From: Charina bottae | Taxonomy: Eukaryota; Chordata; Lepidosauria; Squamata; Charinaidae | Length of the DNA stretch: 64,000 nucleotides | Reading direction: 5' to 3' | NCBI GenBank assembly: GCA_023362775.1 | Contig: JALMGJ010000005.1 | Span: 71,540,963-71,604,962 of the forward strand | In this document: piece after piece, positions 8,084-19,673 of the stretch | Layout of the letters: each line of letters begins with the position of its first letter | How positions within the stretch are numbered: position 1 is the stretch's first letter | Position numbers and translations under genes: made by a program | The notes under the pieces: model-generated | Told to the model about the DNA's origin: nothing | The model's database searches: none | Seen by the model: only the letters and a program-made list of their open reading frames with translations

Positions 8084-9250
8084 CCAGCTGGGTTCTATGT
8101 CACTGCAAAATAGAACAAAGCATCCAGATACTTATTTTAAGTCATTCGTCGATTGGCCAGTTCTCTTGACTACCAGTGTTCATTATCTAAGTAGGAATAC
8201 GCCTCATAACCGGCTGGTTCTATATCTAGGGATGAATCCAAACGAGAAGGAAGGTGGTTTTGTGTGCCAAATTTAGGATTGCCTTGTTTAGCAGCCTTTG
8301 TGCCTTGCAGTGCAGCGTGGTTCTGAACCTGCCAAGAATTTCATGATAAGTTATAGGTATTTGTTCTTTAGGTAGAAAAATGTTTACAAGAACAAAATGC
8401 CGTAAGGCTTGCCTAAGTGCTTAGATACTCCTAAAATAGTTTTTGCAACCTAACTGTAATTCCTTATGTAATGCATCCCTGTTACATGTTTTTATAAAGC
8501 TGATCCCTCAGTGCCAATTTATACATTATAAAACCTATGGAGAAGGAAGCACCGTGAATTTGCATATCCTCCTTCTCCACCTCTCTTATAACTTGAAAAG
8601 CGTAACCAAACTGTAACTTTTAAATCATTCCTAAAGTGGGATTTGTGAGGTGTAGAATGATGTGATCTTTCACAACTTGAATTGGAATAGATGCAATTTC
8701 TATTTCGCAGTGGAACTGGGAAAAAGTCAGTTATTTGTGCCGTATTTCCCCATTTTCATTCAACATGAAATGGTGGTTGCGACATCTGAACATTGTTTTT
8801 AGTCCAGTGACTTGTGCGGGATAATGGTTATGATATGCCAATTATAGCAGATAATGATATGCAAGTGCTTGGGATATACTTCCCTACAAAGGTGGGGTAT
8901 TTCCACTGTGCCCACTTTGAATTTTAATTTAGGTAACATTTGCATTTGTATAAACTCAGTACAATTTGACTGCATATGACATTGTATGACTGAATCATGC
9001 AGATTATAATGTTAAAATTATGTTGCATTACAGCTTCATAAACTTTTAAAATACAAAGTAGAATTACATGTACAAAACTTGCTTTTAAAATATTCACAGC
9101 ATCAGTTTTATTATTTTAGTATAATACATTAATTAAATTCAGATCGGTCCCTTTTCCGCTGCAAGTGGGGAAAATTAATTCCTGTTTCTTTTGGTTTACT
9201 AAGATTCTAAAGAACAAATTCTTTATTAAAAAAAAATATGAATACTACTT
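8084..9250 (+). other. SLC35G1: Probable SLC35G1 3' UTR
   Basis: Non-repetitive, AT-leaning sequence directly after the SLC35G1 stop, with no recognised transposon. An ATTAAA polyadenylation-type hexamer sits at 9225-9230, followed by an A-run. This is a plausible 3' end, but RNA would be needed to prove it; an AATAAA at 10051 is an alternative. Open frames here (for example 7926-8276) are shadows or chance. Confidence 0.4.
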
Positions 9251-9893
9251 TTGATATAATTATGCTCCTGTATTTTGTTTAAACAAATTTTGTTGCATTT
9301 GTAGAGATGTACACTATTTATATGCCTTAAATATACTGTTTCTGAGAAGAAGGAATGAAAGCCATATTGTTAGGGTTGTGCACAATGCCCTGTGCATGGA
9401 ACAGTTGCTCTGGAGTGGCCCATGCATGCGCTGAAACACATTTTGGGGTCTGTGCGTGGAAGGAAAGGAGGCAGGTTTGATCCTGGGAAAAGGGATTCGG
9501 GGTGGGGGCGGGGCCTGGGGAGGAGGAGGAGGCCAAGGATACAGGCAGCTACTGTAAGCAGGGAGATGGGAAGCACAGACTGAACCAGTGGAGATGCTGT
9601 CCTGGACATGTGCCAGCTGAGGAGAAAAGAGGAAAGGTCCTGGGAAGGTGATCGGGCAGGTGGACTACTCAGCTATGCTATGCTAGGAGCTGATGATGAG
9701 AGGAGAGAGGAAATAATACCCACTTCCCCACTTGCCCTTCTGGATTTCATTTCACCTAAAACATGAAACAATCAAAGTGGTCCAGGGTTTGGTTCTGCTG
9801 AACCATGTCTGATCCAGAATGGTTCAGTAGAAATTCCAGAATGCAGGGGTTGGTTCTGGGTTTGAAAGAAAGCATTTTCTCCCTTACATGCAT
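9251..9893. other. Unassigned, partly GC-rich
   Basis: 9360-9720 is a GC-rich block (ggggtgggggcggggcctgg) that looks like decayed repeat. No frame in it is convincing. Confidence 0.3.
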
Positions 9894-10007
9894 TTGTTGT
9901 TGTTGTTGTTGTTCAGTCATTTAGTGGTGTCCGACTCTTCGTGACCTCATGGACCATAGCACGCCAGGCCTTCCTGTCCTCCACTGTCACCCGGAGTTTA
10001 CTCAAAA
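9894..10007 (-). mobile_element. Bov-B LINE 3' end, 114 bp
   Basis: Starts with ttgttgttgttg and cagtcatttagt, then the standard Bov-B 3' end (gtccgactcttcgtgacc). It is flanked by a perfect 10-bp target duplication ttacatgcat (9884-9893, 10008-10017), so it is a severely 5'-truncated insertion. Confidence 0.9.
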
Positions 10008-10811
10008 TTACATGCATACCTTTCTACTAGTACTAAAATTCAAGTAGAGGAATAAATCAAATGAAACCCACCAGCATATGTCTGCCAACAGAAGGGACAA
10101 CCTTAGTAGGACATTCTCTCTGTCCCACTGCAACTCCCTCTTGTGTTCCCCAAATCTGCACTACAGGTAGATATTGAATGGGGAGAAAGGATAGGGGAAA
10201 TCACTTGGTCAGGCCAAAATTGAAATTGATTGGTCAGGCAGAAGTGTGCTTGCTCTATAGTTTTTATCTTTGTCTTAAATCTAATAAAATTCCTATTAAA
10301 CAAAAAAGTGTGCCTGCTCAATGCCGAGTGGAACCCAACAATCACTTGTGTCAAGGGCCATTTCTTTTCCGAGGAACAGATTATAGCTGCTGCCTTGTGC
10401 AATACTGTTCAAAGTGTTTTTAATATTTTTGTGATATTCCTGTACAGTTAAAGCATTAATTGTTTATCAGATGTTCCGAAGTGTGGAATTTTAGATGGTA
10501 ATATTTTTACATTAAGCCCATGCATACTAAAAATAATATGAACCAGAAGCGTGCATCCTAAAAAACATTTAAAAAGTTGTGACCCTGACATTGTATTAAC
10601 ATTGCTGCATGAGATTGCATGCAGATATGTTAGTGGACATTATCAGGATTGGTGTACTTGTCAATTGAAATCCAGTTATTTTAATTGATTGATTAAATGA
10701 TTGATTCAGGCTCAGTTTATGCCTCTGTTAAGATAATTCCAGGAGAGTTGTATTGGTGTCTAGCAGCAAAAAAGCTATTGTCCTGTATAAGTTATTACTT
10801 TGAAGATGTGA
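10008..10811. other. Unassigned sequence
   Basis: No repeat or gene recognised beyond the target duplications at its two edges. Confidence 0.3.
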
Positions 10812-10939
10812 TATGTCTATGAAGGTTCTCAGTCATCCAGGTGGAATTGTCTGTAGCTTGAATCATGTCAACTGGATTTCTATTTTCTCAGTGGAAACGT
10901 TTCGCTCCTTATCCAAGGAGCTTCTTCAGTCTGAAGATG
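10812..10939 (-). mobile_element. Solo PLE family B terminal repeat
   Basis: A 128-bp piece with only the PLE B terminal repeat, inserted with an 11-bp duplication tgaagatgtga (10801-10811 and 10940-10950). On the minus strand it begins just before the CUGAAGA core and ends at the element's 3' terminus. Confidence 0.82.
10887..10935 (-). ncRNA. Hammerhead-like ribozyme motif in solo terminal repeat
   Basis: The minus strand carries CTGAAGA, a perfect seven-pair stem II (GCTCCTT/AAGGAGC) and GAAACGTTT. The outer half of stem I is altered by the insertion boundary, so pairing is weaker than at 3761-3809. Confidence 0.55.
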
Positions 10940-11227
10940 TGAAGATGTGAGTTCTTAAAAGGTTCCCTTTCAAAAAAGTAGAACATCTTGTTAAAAGGGC
11001 TATTCAGAGTGAGCTTTTTGGTATACATATGAATGGTAAACTAAGACGTGGGCAAAGATTACATGGGGCTCATCCACACAGATTAAGTTCCACTTAGCTT
11101 TTGCAAAAGACATGTCTTCACTGTGGAGCCTCCCTTTCATTGCCAGCCCACTTCTGAGGAGGGGCTGAAGCTGGATCCTGGTGGTGCTTTTCATGTGATT
11201 CCATGTTCCATGGAAGAGTCTTTAGAG

Positions 11228-11469
11228 CAGCGGTCCCCAACCTTTTTGGCACCAGGGACTGGTCGTGGAAGACAATTTTTCCACGGACTGGGGGGACCGA
11301 GTTTGCAGGCGGGAGCCAATCGCGCACACCAGGGGCGGGGTTTGCAGGCGGGAGCCAATCGTGCGTACTGGGGGTGGGGTAATCACATGCACCGGGGGGC
11401 GGGGTTTGCAGGCGGGAGCCCCGTGGCCCACTTCCTAACAGGCTGTGGCCCACAGGTTGAGGACTCCTG
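11228..11469 (+). mobile_element. hAT non-autonomous element with GC-box/CCAAT repeats
   Basis: Ends CAGCGGTCCCCAACCTTTTT and ggttgaggactcctg, with an 8-bp duplication ctttagag (11220-11227, 11470-11477). The interior has about three copies of a roughly 40-bp unit containing ggggcggggtttgc and gggagccaatc. Confidence 0.85.
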
Positions 11470-11610
11470 CTTTAGAGGATTGGCAATCTGCTGGACTCCA
11501 GCTGGCCTCCTGCAGGAGCACCTGGCCAGAGGATTCCGTGCCTCCCTGGACAATTTTGCTTTGGCTGCCAGAGGGATGAGACACCTCATCAGCACAGCCC
11601 ATTTCTCATA

Positions 11611-12038
11611 CAGGTAGTCCTCATTTAGTGACTACAGTTGGTTCCAGTGGAATGGTTACTAAGCAAACCACATGACAGAGAGAGAGACACTGTGAAGATC
11701 ACTGGTTGCAGCCATCTCATTCAGCTAAAGTTCTCTTGTACAGTGTCCTGTGTCTGACCTGTTTTTTTTTCCTTTTTCCCCCCTCACAGGGCGGAGGAAT
11801 TGTTTAAATAAGCAATCTCTTCCTGAGCTGCTTTTCTCCGGAGCACATCCCTAAAAAGTGCTAACTGCAAGTTAACAAGCTCAGCTCTGTGACCTTAGTT
11901 GATTAGAACCCCCCCCCCAAGCTGGTGCTGCTGCCTGAAACTGACCAGATCTTAATCAGTTTCATACTGAAAACGTCTGTTGTCCTAAATGTGCACATTG
12001 GTCATATTTATGAACAGTCGCCAAACAAGGACTACCTG
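11611..12038 (+). mobile_element. TA-flanked non-autonomous DNA transposon, divergent copy
   Basis: Starts CAGGTAGTCCTC after TA and ends AGGACTACCTG before TA. The interior differs from the other copies, with a cccccccc run and a different centre, so it may be a distinct subfamily or replaced internally. Confidence 0.7.
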
Positions 12039-12409
12039 TACTTGTTGGTTTGTTTGCTTGTGGGGATGCTGACTTTATGGAAGAGTGACTGCACATCTAC
12101 CAGGAGGTAGATATTTCCATCAGCACACAAAACAGCCTCCCACTAAAGATATTACAGGCTTTCAGTAAAGAAATTGGAGTGGGTTGAGGTGCATATTAAA
12201 AAAAAAAATCTGTATGTTGGATTTAGCTTGGAATATCAGCCAATGACTGAAGCAGTTAAATACTTTATTTCCCCCCTCCCAATTCCTGTTCTTTTCTTTC
12301 CCAGTTTTGCTATCAGAGAGCTGCCTAGGAAGGAAAGCAGGAAGTGAAGCCTCAGGGCTCCCCTGCCTTTTTTGCTCAGTCATGATTATGCTGTGGTTTT
12401 GTAATGGTA

Positions 12410-12654
12410 TGTGGGAAAGACCTTGGGAGATGGGGTGAAGAGATGCTGCCTAGGGAACAGTCAGATAAGAGACAGCATAGCCTGCAGCTGCATAGTGGGC
12501 GGGGCAACAGCCTCAGAAGGGACCCTCCCTAGTTTCTTGGGCTGTAAAGCAGACGGTGGGAGAATTGTACTTTCAGACTTGCAAGATTCTGTTAATGTAG
12601 CTTTACAATAAAGTAGAATTAGCTCATCCGGTCGTGTTTCCTGTCTGGTCTACC
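12410..12654 (+). mobile_element. Possible solo LTR
   Basis: The region begins tgtgggaaag, has AATAAA at 12607-12612 followed by a short R/U5-like stretch (gtcgtgtttcctgtctgg), and is bracketed by tggta (12405-12409 and 12655-12659). The right edge does not end in CA, so the boundaries are uncertain. Confidence 0.35.
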
Positions 12655-12835
12655 TGGTAAGGCTAATATCAATCGTGCAAGACATAGTTGAGTATGGTCA
12701 CCCACATATGTATTTTAAAGATGTACTTTCATAGACATAAGCAAATCCTTCAGATTTTACCACTAGCTCCCTGTTTAGAACTTTTCTAGGGGCAACGTTG
12801 AAGCATTAATTTATCTTTGGATGAGAAAGAACTAG

Positions 12836-13150
12836 GTAAAGGTTTTCCCCTGCACAGTCATGTCCGACTCTAGGGGGCGGTGCTCATCTCTGTTTCTTAG
12901 CCGAAGAGCCAGCGCTGTCCGAAGACGCTTCTGCGGTCATGTGGCCGGCAGGACGCGCGTGGAATGCTGTTACCATCCCACCAAAGTGGTACCTATTTAT
13001 CTACTTGCATTTGCATGTTTTCAAATGGCTAGGTTGGCAAGAGCTGGCGCGAGTGCGGGAGCTCACTCCGTCACGCGGTGCTCAGGTCTCAAACCGCCAA
13101 CCTTCCAATCGACAAGCCTGGCGTCTTAACCACTGAGCCATCGCACCCCT
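12836..13150 (-). mobile_element. tRNA-derived SINE with Bov-B-like tail
   Basis: Family description: the tRNA-like head has an A box (tggctcagcgggtaagac) and B box (ggttcgaatcc), a conserved body (gcatgcaaatgcaagtagat, taggtaccacttcggtggga), and a tail gagtcggacacgactg that matches the Bov-B 3' end, then (cctttac)n. This copy is inserted with a 13-bp duplication gagaaagaactag (12823-12835, 13151-13163). Confidence 0.92.
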
Positions 13151-13707
13151 GAGAAAGAACTAGAAGTTCAGTAATTCATAACATCTAAAGACCACAGATT
13201 AGATTGCTTTACTTACAGCTGTCAAGGTCTCTTCTTTGCCTGCTTTTTTGCAAACTCAAAATGTCTCTTTTTCAAACTCTGGGTTTGTATTGCAGGGCAG
13301 CTAAAATTTCAGGCCATTAAAGAATATTAAGAATGTTAAAGTTACTTTAGGCAATCATAGAGATAAATTCACAGTTATAAATAATGATGGATGAACTGAC
13401 TTGCATAGCATGACTTTTAGGGACAATTCAGCATTTGTGGCTGGATTTGGATTTCTTAGCCTATTAGATATTTTTCCCTCTAAATTTTTTAATAATTAGA
13501 AAACTTTCAATAACCCTATGTGAAAGAGTTTGTCAAGAGTTACAAACATCTTTGGCTTGGTCTCAAACTGACCAATCTTGCATTTCAGAAAGATCCTACA
13601 CATAATGCTATTTTAATGCCATGCAGTTTTTTTGGACTGTTTGAGTACGATGTACATTTATAATCAAGCTGTACTGTATTCAAAGAAACAATACCCTACT
13701 ATTTAAA

Positions 13708-14056
13708 GAGCCAGTTTGGTCTAGTGGTTAAGGCAACGGGCTAGAAACCAGGAGACTGAGAGTTCTAGTCCCGCCTTAGGCATGAAAGCCGGCTGGGTGA
13801 CCTTGGGCCAGTCACTCTCTCTCTCAGACCTAGGAAGGAGCCAATGGCAAACCAGGAGACTGAGAGTTCTAGTCCCACTTTAGGCATGAAAGCCGGCTGG
13901 GTGACCTTGGGCCAGTCACTCCCTCTCAGCCCAACTCACCTCACAGGGTGGCTGTTGTGGGGAAAAGAGGAGGAGGAAGGAGTATTCGGTATGTTCGCCG
14001 CCTTGAGTTATTTATAAAAATAATAAAGGTGGGATATAAAATAAATAAATAAATAA
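13708..14056 (+). mobile_element. Sauria-type SINE with duplicated middle module
   Basis: The family head is gagccagtttggtctagtgg and the body is ctagtcccgccttaggcatg / ggctgggtgaccttgggcca, ending gagttatttataaaaataat and (aaat)n. In this copy the body module (aaccaggagactgagag to ccagtcactc) is present twice with a period of about 104 bp. Flanking atttaaa (13701-13707, 14057-14063) is a likely target duplication. Confidence 0.88.
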
Positions 14057-14899
14057 ATTTAAAAAGTACAATATTAAGTGTCTTTGTAAATATTCTATAA
14101 ACAAATTTAACTGCATAATACTGCCCTCACTTTACATTTATTAGTATACCAAATTATGTATAAAATGTGTCCTTTTGTATATTATTCATTATAGTTTAGT
14201 TTTTGTGTATGTGTGTGTATAAAATACACATTTTATATAAACAGAATTGCTTAATGCTCATTTCCTGAATTTAGCTGCAAATATAAAGTGACTTCAGTTT
14301 GGATGTGCCTCGTACCTTTGAAGCTTTATTTTGAAAATTTTGTATTCAATTTTTTTTTTACAATTTTTCTTTTAAAAATATTTTAAAATGTCCCTATATC
14401 ATAGGAGTAATTTTAAAATGTATGGAAGGGAGTAAGCTATTCATATTATAATAAGCTCCTACTTTATAGAACATCGCTGTTGTATGTTGGCTTTTCTATT
14501 GTTTAAAAGTTTCTCTGTGAAACATGCAAACTGTTTTAAAACAGAAGGAATGCCTTTTTTTTTCATATCACAGAATATGATCAGGACTCAAAAGTGATTC
14601 AGCAGCTTATGAAAACTAAGTCACTTGAATGTTTTAATTACCAAATTGGTCCAAAGTAAGTTTTGCATAGCATATGTATTGTACTGATTTATGAACTGGC
14701 ATTTTTGTTGGTGTTCATTTACTGTTGTTTAAAATATTGTCAATTTCTCTCCCATAGCATCAGAGTCTCTGGGGAGGGTATAACCAAATTCAACTGCCCT
14801 TGGTTAAAACCGTCCATGCAATCCACAAGATTGGAATCTGGGCTCCCCATCTTGTGAAGGTTTGTAGACTGGGCTGGCCAGTTGCAGGTAATTCCTCAC
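14057..14899. other. Unassigned AT-rich sequence
   Basis: UTR-like AT-rich DNA with T-runs. No repeat or exon recognised. It precedes the hAT element at 14900. Confidence 0.3.
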
Positions 14900-15070
14900 C
14901 AGGGCCGCAACTGGGGGGGGGGGGGGGGCAAGCGGGGCATGTGCCCCAGGCGCTGCGCTGGGGTGTGTGCCAAAATGACGCCCAGGGGGCGCTAAAATGA
15001 CAAAATAACCCATGGGGGGGAGCGGAATCCATGTTTGCCCCAGGTGACACAGACCCTAGTTCCATCCCTG
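14900..15070 (+). mobile_element. hAT-like MITE, GC-rich
   Basis: Ends cagggccgcaac and tccatccctg, with a perfect 8-bp duplication ttcctcac (14892-14899, 15071-15078). The interior contains a G16 run and ggggcatgtgccccagg. Unlike most hAT copies here, its target lacks a central TA. Confidence 0.8.
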
Positions 15071-15302
15071 TTCCTCACTCTGGGCTCCCTCACTCAACAT
15101 GAGTCCAGTGATGGATAGCCTCTGCGCAGTCCTACTATGAGTACTCAAAGAGGACTTAAATGACAGATATTATTAGTAAGCACTGTGAGGTGGTACTTCA
15201 TGCACGTGTATACAATACAAAAAATTATGATCTTAAGTGTGACATTTTAATGCCTTCCAAAGGTGAGCTTGCAAATAATGACTTGCTTTGAACTCCTTAA
15301 AA

Positions 15303-15617
15303 GGGGCGCAATGGCTCAGCGGTTAAGACGCCAGGCTTGTTGATCGGAAGGTCAGAGGTTCGAGACCCTAGCCCCGCGTGACGGAGTGAGCTCCCACACT
15401 CGCCCCAGCTCTTGCCAACTGAGCAATTTGAAAGCATGCAAATGCAAGTAGATAAATAGGTACCACTTCGGTGGGAAGGTAACAGCGTTCCGTGAGCGTC
15501 ATGCCAGCCACGTGACCACGGAAGCGTCTTTGGGCAATGCTGGCTCTTCGGCTAACAAACGGAGATGAGCACCGGCCCCTAGAGTCGGACACGACTGTGT
15601 GGGGGAACCTTTACCTT
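15303..15617 (+). mobile_element. tRNA-derived SINE with Bov-B-like tail
   Basis: A full copy with head caatggctcagcggttaaga and tail gagtcggacacgactgtgtg. I found no clear target duplication. Confidence 0.88.
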
Positions 15618-15965
15618 ATTTACTGTTTAAGCTATTTGTAAACCTTTTCTTCCCAGAGCTAAATAGCCAGCTAGAAACCATTCTCCAGAACTTGTTTTAC
15701 TGGGCTCTAGTTTGTACTAGAGTACAGATGTATTGATTGGGCCTTGCAGTTGGTACTACAGGTAGTCCTCGAGTTACAACCGTTTGTTTAACGATGCTCC
15801 GAAGTTACAACTGTCTCATAATGGGTGCTTTACGGTCTGTTAAGCACTTCTGAGCATTGCAAAACATTGCATCACCCCCCTGCGGGCAGGCACTTGGCAA
15901 CTGGCTCGTATTTACAACTGGTTGCAGTGTCCCACGGCCACATGATCGCATTTTGCAATGTTTTT

Positions 15966-16217
15966 TTAATTATTTTTTTATTTTATTTTTATCCCATCTT
16001 TATTATTTTTTTATAAATAACTCAAGGCGGTGAACATACCTAATACTCCTTCCTCCTCCTATTTTCCCCACAACCACCACCCTGTGAGGTGAGTTGGGCT
16101 GAGAGAGAGTGACTGGCCCAAGGTCACCCAGCCGGCTTTCATGCCTAAGGTGGGACTAGAACTCACAGTCTCCTGGTTTCTAGCCCAGCACCTTAACCAC
16201 TAGACCAAACTGGCTCT
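15966..16217 (-). mobile_element. Sauria-type SINE nested in a DNA transposon
   Basis: Reverse copy from the (taaaat)-type tail through caaggcggtgaacataccta to gaccaaactggctct. Single module. Confidence 0.9.
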
Positions 16218-16412
16218 CCTTTTTCTGGCAAAAAATGCCCATTGGGGAAGCTGGATTCGCTTAACAACCTCAGTGATTCGCATAACGACCTGTGATTCAC
16301 TTAACGGCAGCCATAAAAATGGTTGTAAAATTGGGTGTGGTCACGTGGTGAGTCGACCTATGACCGCAACTACTTACGATGGAAATTCTGGTCCCAATTG
16401 TGGTCATAAGTC

Positions 16413-16455
16413 CCCCCTTGGGGGGGAGATGGGCGGTGGCAAAATTTGATAAATA
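16413..16455 (+). mobile_element. Very short L2-like tail insertion
   Basis: The tail gggggagatgggcggtgg plus (aaat)n is inserted within the TA-flanked element with ataagtc on both sides. It is an extreme 5' truncation. Confidence 0.6.
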
Positions 16456-16475
16456 AATAAGTCGAAGACTACCTG

Positions 16476-17912
16476 TACTGGTGAAGCAGAATAATTACCA
16501 TTATCTATGGTGGCATATCCAAACAATTAGAAGCTATCTCAATGAATGAGGAGCATGGTAGATAATTAGTGAAGAATTTGTCACAGTATTTTATAAAATA
16601 GATTTCTGAGATGTAACAAGGCAATATTACCTACAGATTGGAATTTCTTTGGAAGTTGTACTTGATCTATCTAATATTAATGTGTTGTTGTATTGCCATC
16701 TGTATTGTTTTATGTGCTGAAGTCAACAGCTAGTAAATGACTATTTCTGAAGACATGTTACAATAAGACACCTCAAATGGGAGACATTTGAGTACCTGAG
16801 AGCTGTATTTTTGCAGAACATCAGGAAATTAAACCAGACATTCCTTGCCCTACTTTCAGAATCTTTAGTGCACATTGTTAAACTATTTTTGTAGTTCCAG
16901 TACTTTAAAGTAGATTTATTTTTAAAATAAACATTGATTCTTGAACTTTGGAAATGGAAATAATATTTTCATTATCAGGTTTATATGATATAAATTAAAA
17001 TAAGTACAGAGAAACTCAAAAGTGTTATTTCTTTTCATTAATACCAGAAAGTTCTCCACAGGATGCAGAGTGTTTATTGATCTGTGCTCAGATCGTAACT
17101 GCATCCCAGACTCCTATCATGGAGCAGGGACTGTAAGGAAAACAAAACTTTAGTAATTCATCCGCAGTGAACTACAGGTATTTGGTACAGTATTTTTTTC
17201 GGGTAATGAGAAAGCTGTTCAAGGTTTATGTGTGAGCAGGGTCAGCTGACTCCACCGGAATCTGCTATAATAAATAGATCTGGATGCAGCTTGAGGATGA
17301 AGTTGTTCAGATTTATTCCAAATGTTATAATTAATGATTATGATGCTAAAATTCCTACAAGATCGGGAATTTATGAGGACACTGATAACCTGAAAATTTC
17401 TACTTGTAAATACTAGCCCAAATCCTTAGCCCTTCAGTTTTTGTCTATGATATCTGGGGAAGAGATGCAACCGGTGAGTCCAGAGAATAACCTCTGAGAT
17501 TTGCCGTAATTAGTATCCAATATAGTCCTGTTGGGTAGCGTGCAGTGGCAATAGCTAATCAGGTGTGACATTTTTAATCCCTCTCTAAAAACACCCATTT
17601 TGCCCCCATCTGTGCAAAAGAGAAAAAAAAAAGACTTAAAATGTTGCTATGCCTTTTTCAACCACAATCACTGTCTTTGGAAGTAAACTTTTTAAAAACA
17701 TGGGCCCGGTTGGGGGGAAAAATCACAAACCTATCCTTGATTTTGACTCATTTCATCCTGACTTCAGAATTGAGCATAATACCAAAATGGTCTTTGTTAT
17801 CTTCATTTATGACCATTACTATAAAAAAGGATGTTGATTTTCCCACAGTTCTCAGTGGCATTTGGCACCATTCACCATGGTGTCCTCTGAATGGGTGAGG
17901 AATTAGATATCC
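16476..17912. other. Unassigned, with a likely L2 fragment at the right
   Basis: Mostly unique AT-rich DNA. Near 17845-17900 the + strand reads AFGTIHHGVL, resembling reverse transcriptase motif A of L2-type LINEs (AFDTI-H). The copy is too degraded to delimit. Confidence 0.35.
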
Positions 17913-17924
17913 TTTGTTGCAGTA

Positions 17925-18258
17925 AAAAGGTAAAGGTTCCCCCCGCACATTTCTGCAGTTGTGTCCGACTCTAGGGGCCGGTGCTCATCTCCGTTTCTTA
18001 GCCGAAGAGCCAGCGTTGTCTGAAGACGCTTCCACGGTCATGTGGCCGCATGGCGCATGCGGAACGCTGTTACCTACCCACCGAAGTGGTACCTATTCAT
18101 CTACTTGCATTTGCATGCTTTTGAATTGCTACGTTGGCAAGAGCTGGGGCTAGTGCAGGAGCTCACTCCGCATGCAGGGCTAGGGATTCGAACCTCCGAA
18201 CTTGCAATCTTCCGATCGACAAGCCTGGCGTCTTACCCGCTGAGCCACCACGCCCCTG
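17925..18258 (-). mobile_element. tRNA-derived SINE with Bov-B-like tail
   Basis: Full copy, inserted with the 12-bp duplication tttgttgcagta (17913-17924, 18259-18270). Confidence 0.92.
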
Positions 18259-18270
18259 TTTGTTGCAGTA

Positions 18271-19335
18271 GTGCCATTTTAACTTGGCATGGTCACTTCC
18301 AGTATACTGAGAAATTCTCCATGGCGCTTGATCATAGGATCTCATGGAGTTCTCTTTTCCTCTCTTGCTCTGTCTGTCTGTCTATCGTTATCAAGGAATG
18401 GCACAGTGTCATCTATTTTATCATTTGAATTAGGAGAAAGTATGCAATTGCCATCAGATGCCTGGTGCAGGAACAGAAAGAGTGAAGTATAACTAAATCT
18501 GAATTCCAATCAGATAATAATGTGATTAGTAGGTGAATCTACCAAGAATTAAGATGACCAGTTTGGGGATGGTTTTTACTATTACTGAAGGAGTAAGTAT
18601 CTGGGCAGAGAACATACAGTATACCCAGCTTTAGCATATTCACTAGCTGTGGGTGTTCTTTGTGCTTTAATCATCCACCCTTCAATAATTTCAGCTGGAT
18701 TTGTGTGGGGCTTCCATTGAACAGACAAAATACAGCTGATGCAGATGCCAGATGATCAAGTGAGGCAGCTAGGTGAGATCACATGATAACTGATTCTCAA
18801 ACCTGTTGCCTGGCTATGAGCTCCTAGCCAGTTTCAATCACGTTTTATTGGTGTGTAAAGCCCTGGATATGTTATGAACCAAATACTTAATAAAGTGCAT
18901 CAGCTGATCCATGATTTAAAATCCTCTGGAAAGACTCTGTTGCAGACTATCCATGGGAATGGTCTACAGCTGAAAGATCCCAGAATAATCCACTGAAATG
19001 GCGGTACCCCGACAGTAGAATTATGTTCAGTCAGGCTTTTTAACAATCTGGTTCAGAGATTTTTCTCATTTGTGGATGATTTTTTTCAACTAAATCTTAT
19101 GCATGAATACTGGGTGTGTGTGTAAAACACTGCCCTTTGCTCCTTTGGGAAGAATTGTGGTATAAAATCATCATCACCATCATTTAGAAATGTCAGTAGA
19201 AAACTCAAATTTGTTAGAATGAAGGTGGAATCCAGTTTATGACCTAAAGTTCTCTTAAGTTCTGCCAACTGTCATAAAGTGTGCACTATGTATATACCAA
19301 GTCATAAAAATGTTGAGACATATTTAAAACAATTT
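18271..19335. other. Unassigned sequence
   Basis: No recognised gene. Short frames only, and possibly remnants of the L2 copy to the left. Confidence 0.3.
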
Positions 19336-19673
19336 TGAGACGCCAGGCTTGTTGATCGGAAGATTGCAAGTTCGGAGGTTCGAATCCCTAGCCCTGCGTG
19401 CAGAGTGAGCTCCTGCACTAGCTCCAGCTCTTGCCAACCTAGCAATTCGAAAGCATGCAAATGCAAGTAGATTAATAGGTACCACTTCGGTGGGTAGGTA
19501 ACAGCGTTCCGCGCGTGTCATGCGGCCACATGACCGTGGAAGCACCTTCAGACAACGCTGGCTCTTCGGCTAACAAACGGAGATGAGCACCGGCCCCTAG
19601 AGTCGGGACACGACTGCACAAATGTGCGGGGGGGGGGGGGGGGTACCTTTACCTTTACCTTTACCTTTACAAG
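19336..19673 (+). mobile_element. tRNA-derived SINE with Bov-B-like tail, head truncated
   Basis: Lacks the A box and starts at gagacgccaggcttg. The tail has a G17 run and four ttacctttacc-type repeats, longer than in other copies. Confidence 0.9.

Larger units (their letters stand above)
15759..16475 (+). mobile_element. TA-flanked non-autonomous DNA transposon with two nested insertions
   Basis: Complete ends (TA then CAGGTAGTCCTCGAGTTAC; GAAGACTACCTG then TA). It is interrupted by a minus-strand Sauria SINE (about 15966-16217) and by a 43-bp L2-like tail (about 16413-16455) flanked by ataagtc. Removing both gives the same roughly 360-430 bp layout as at 26958-27315. Confidence 0.85.
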
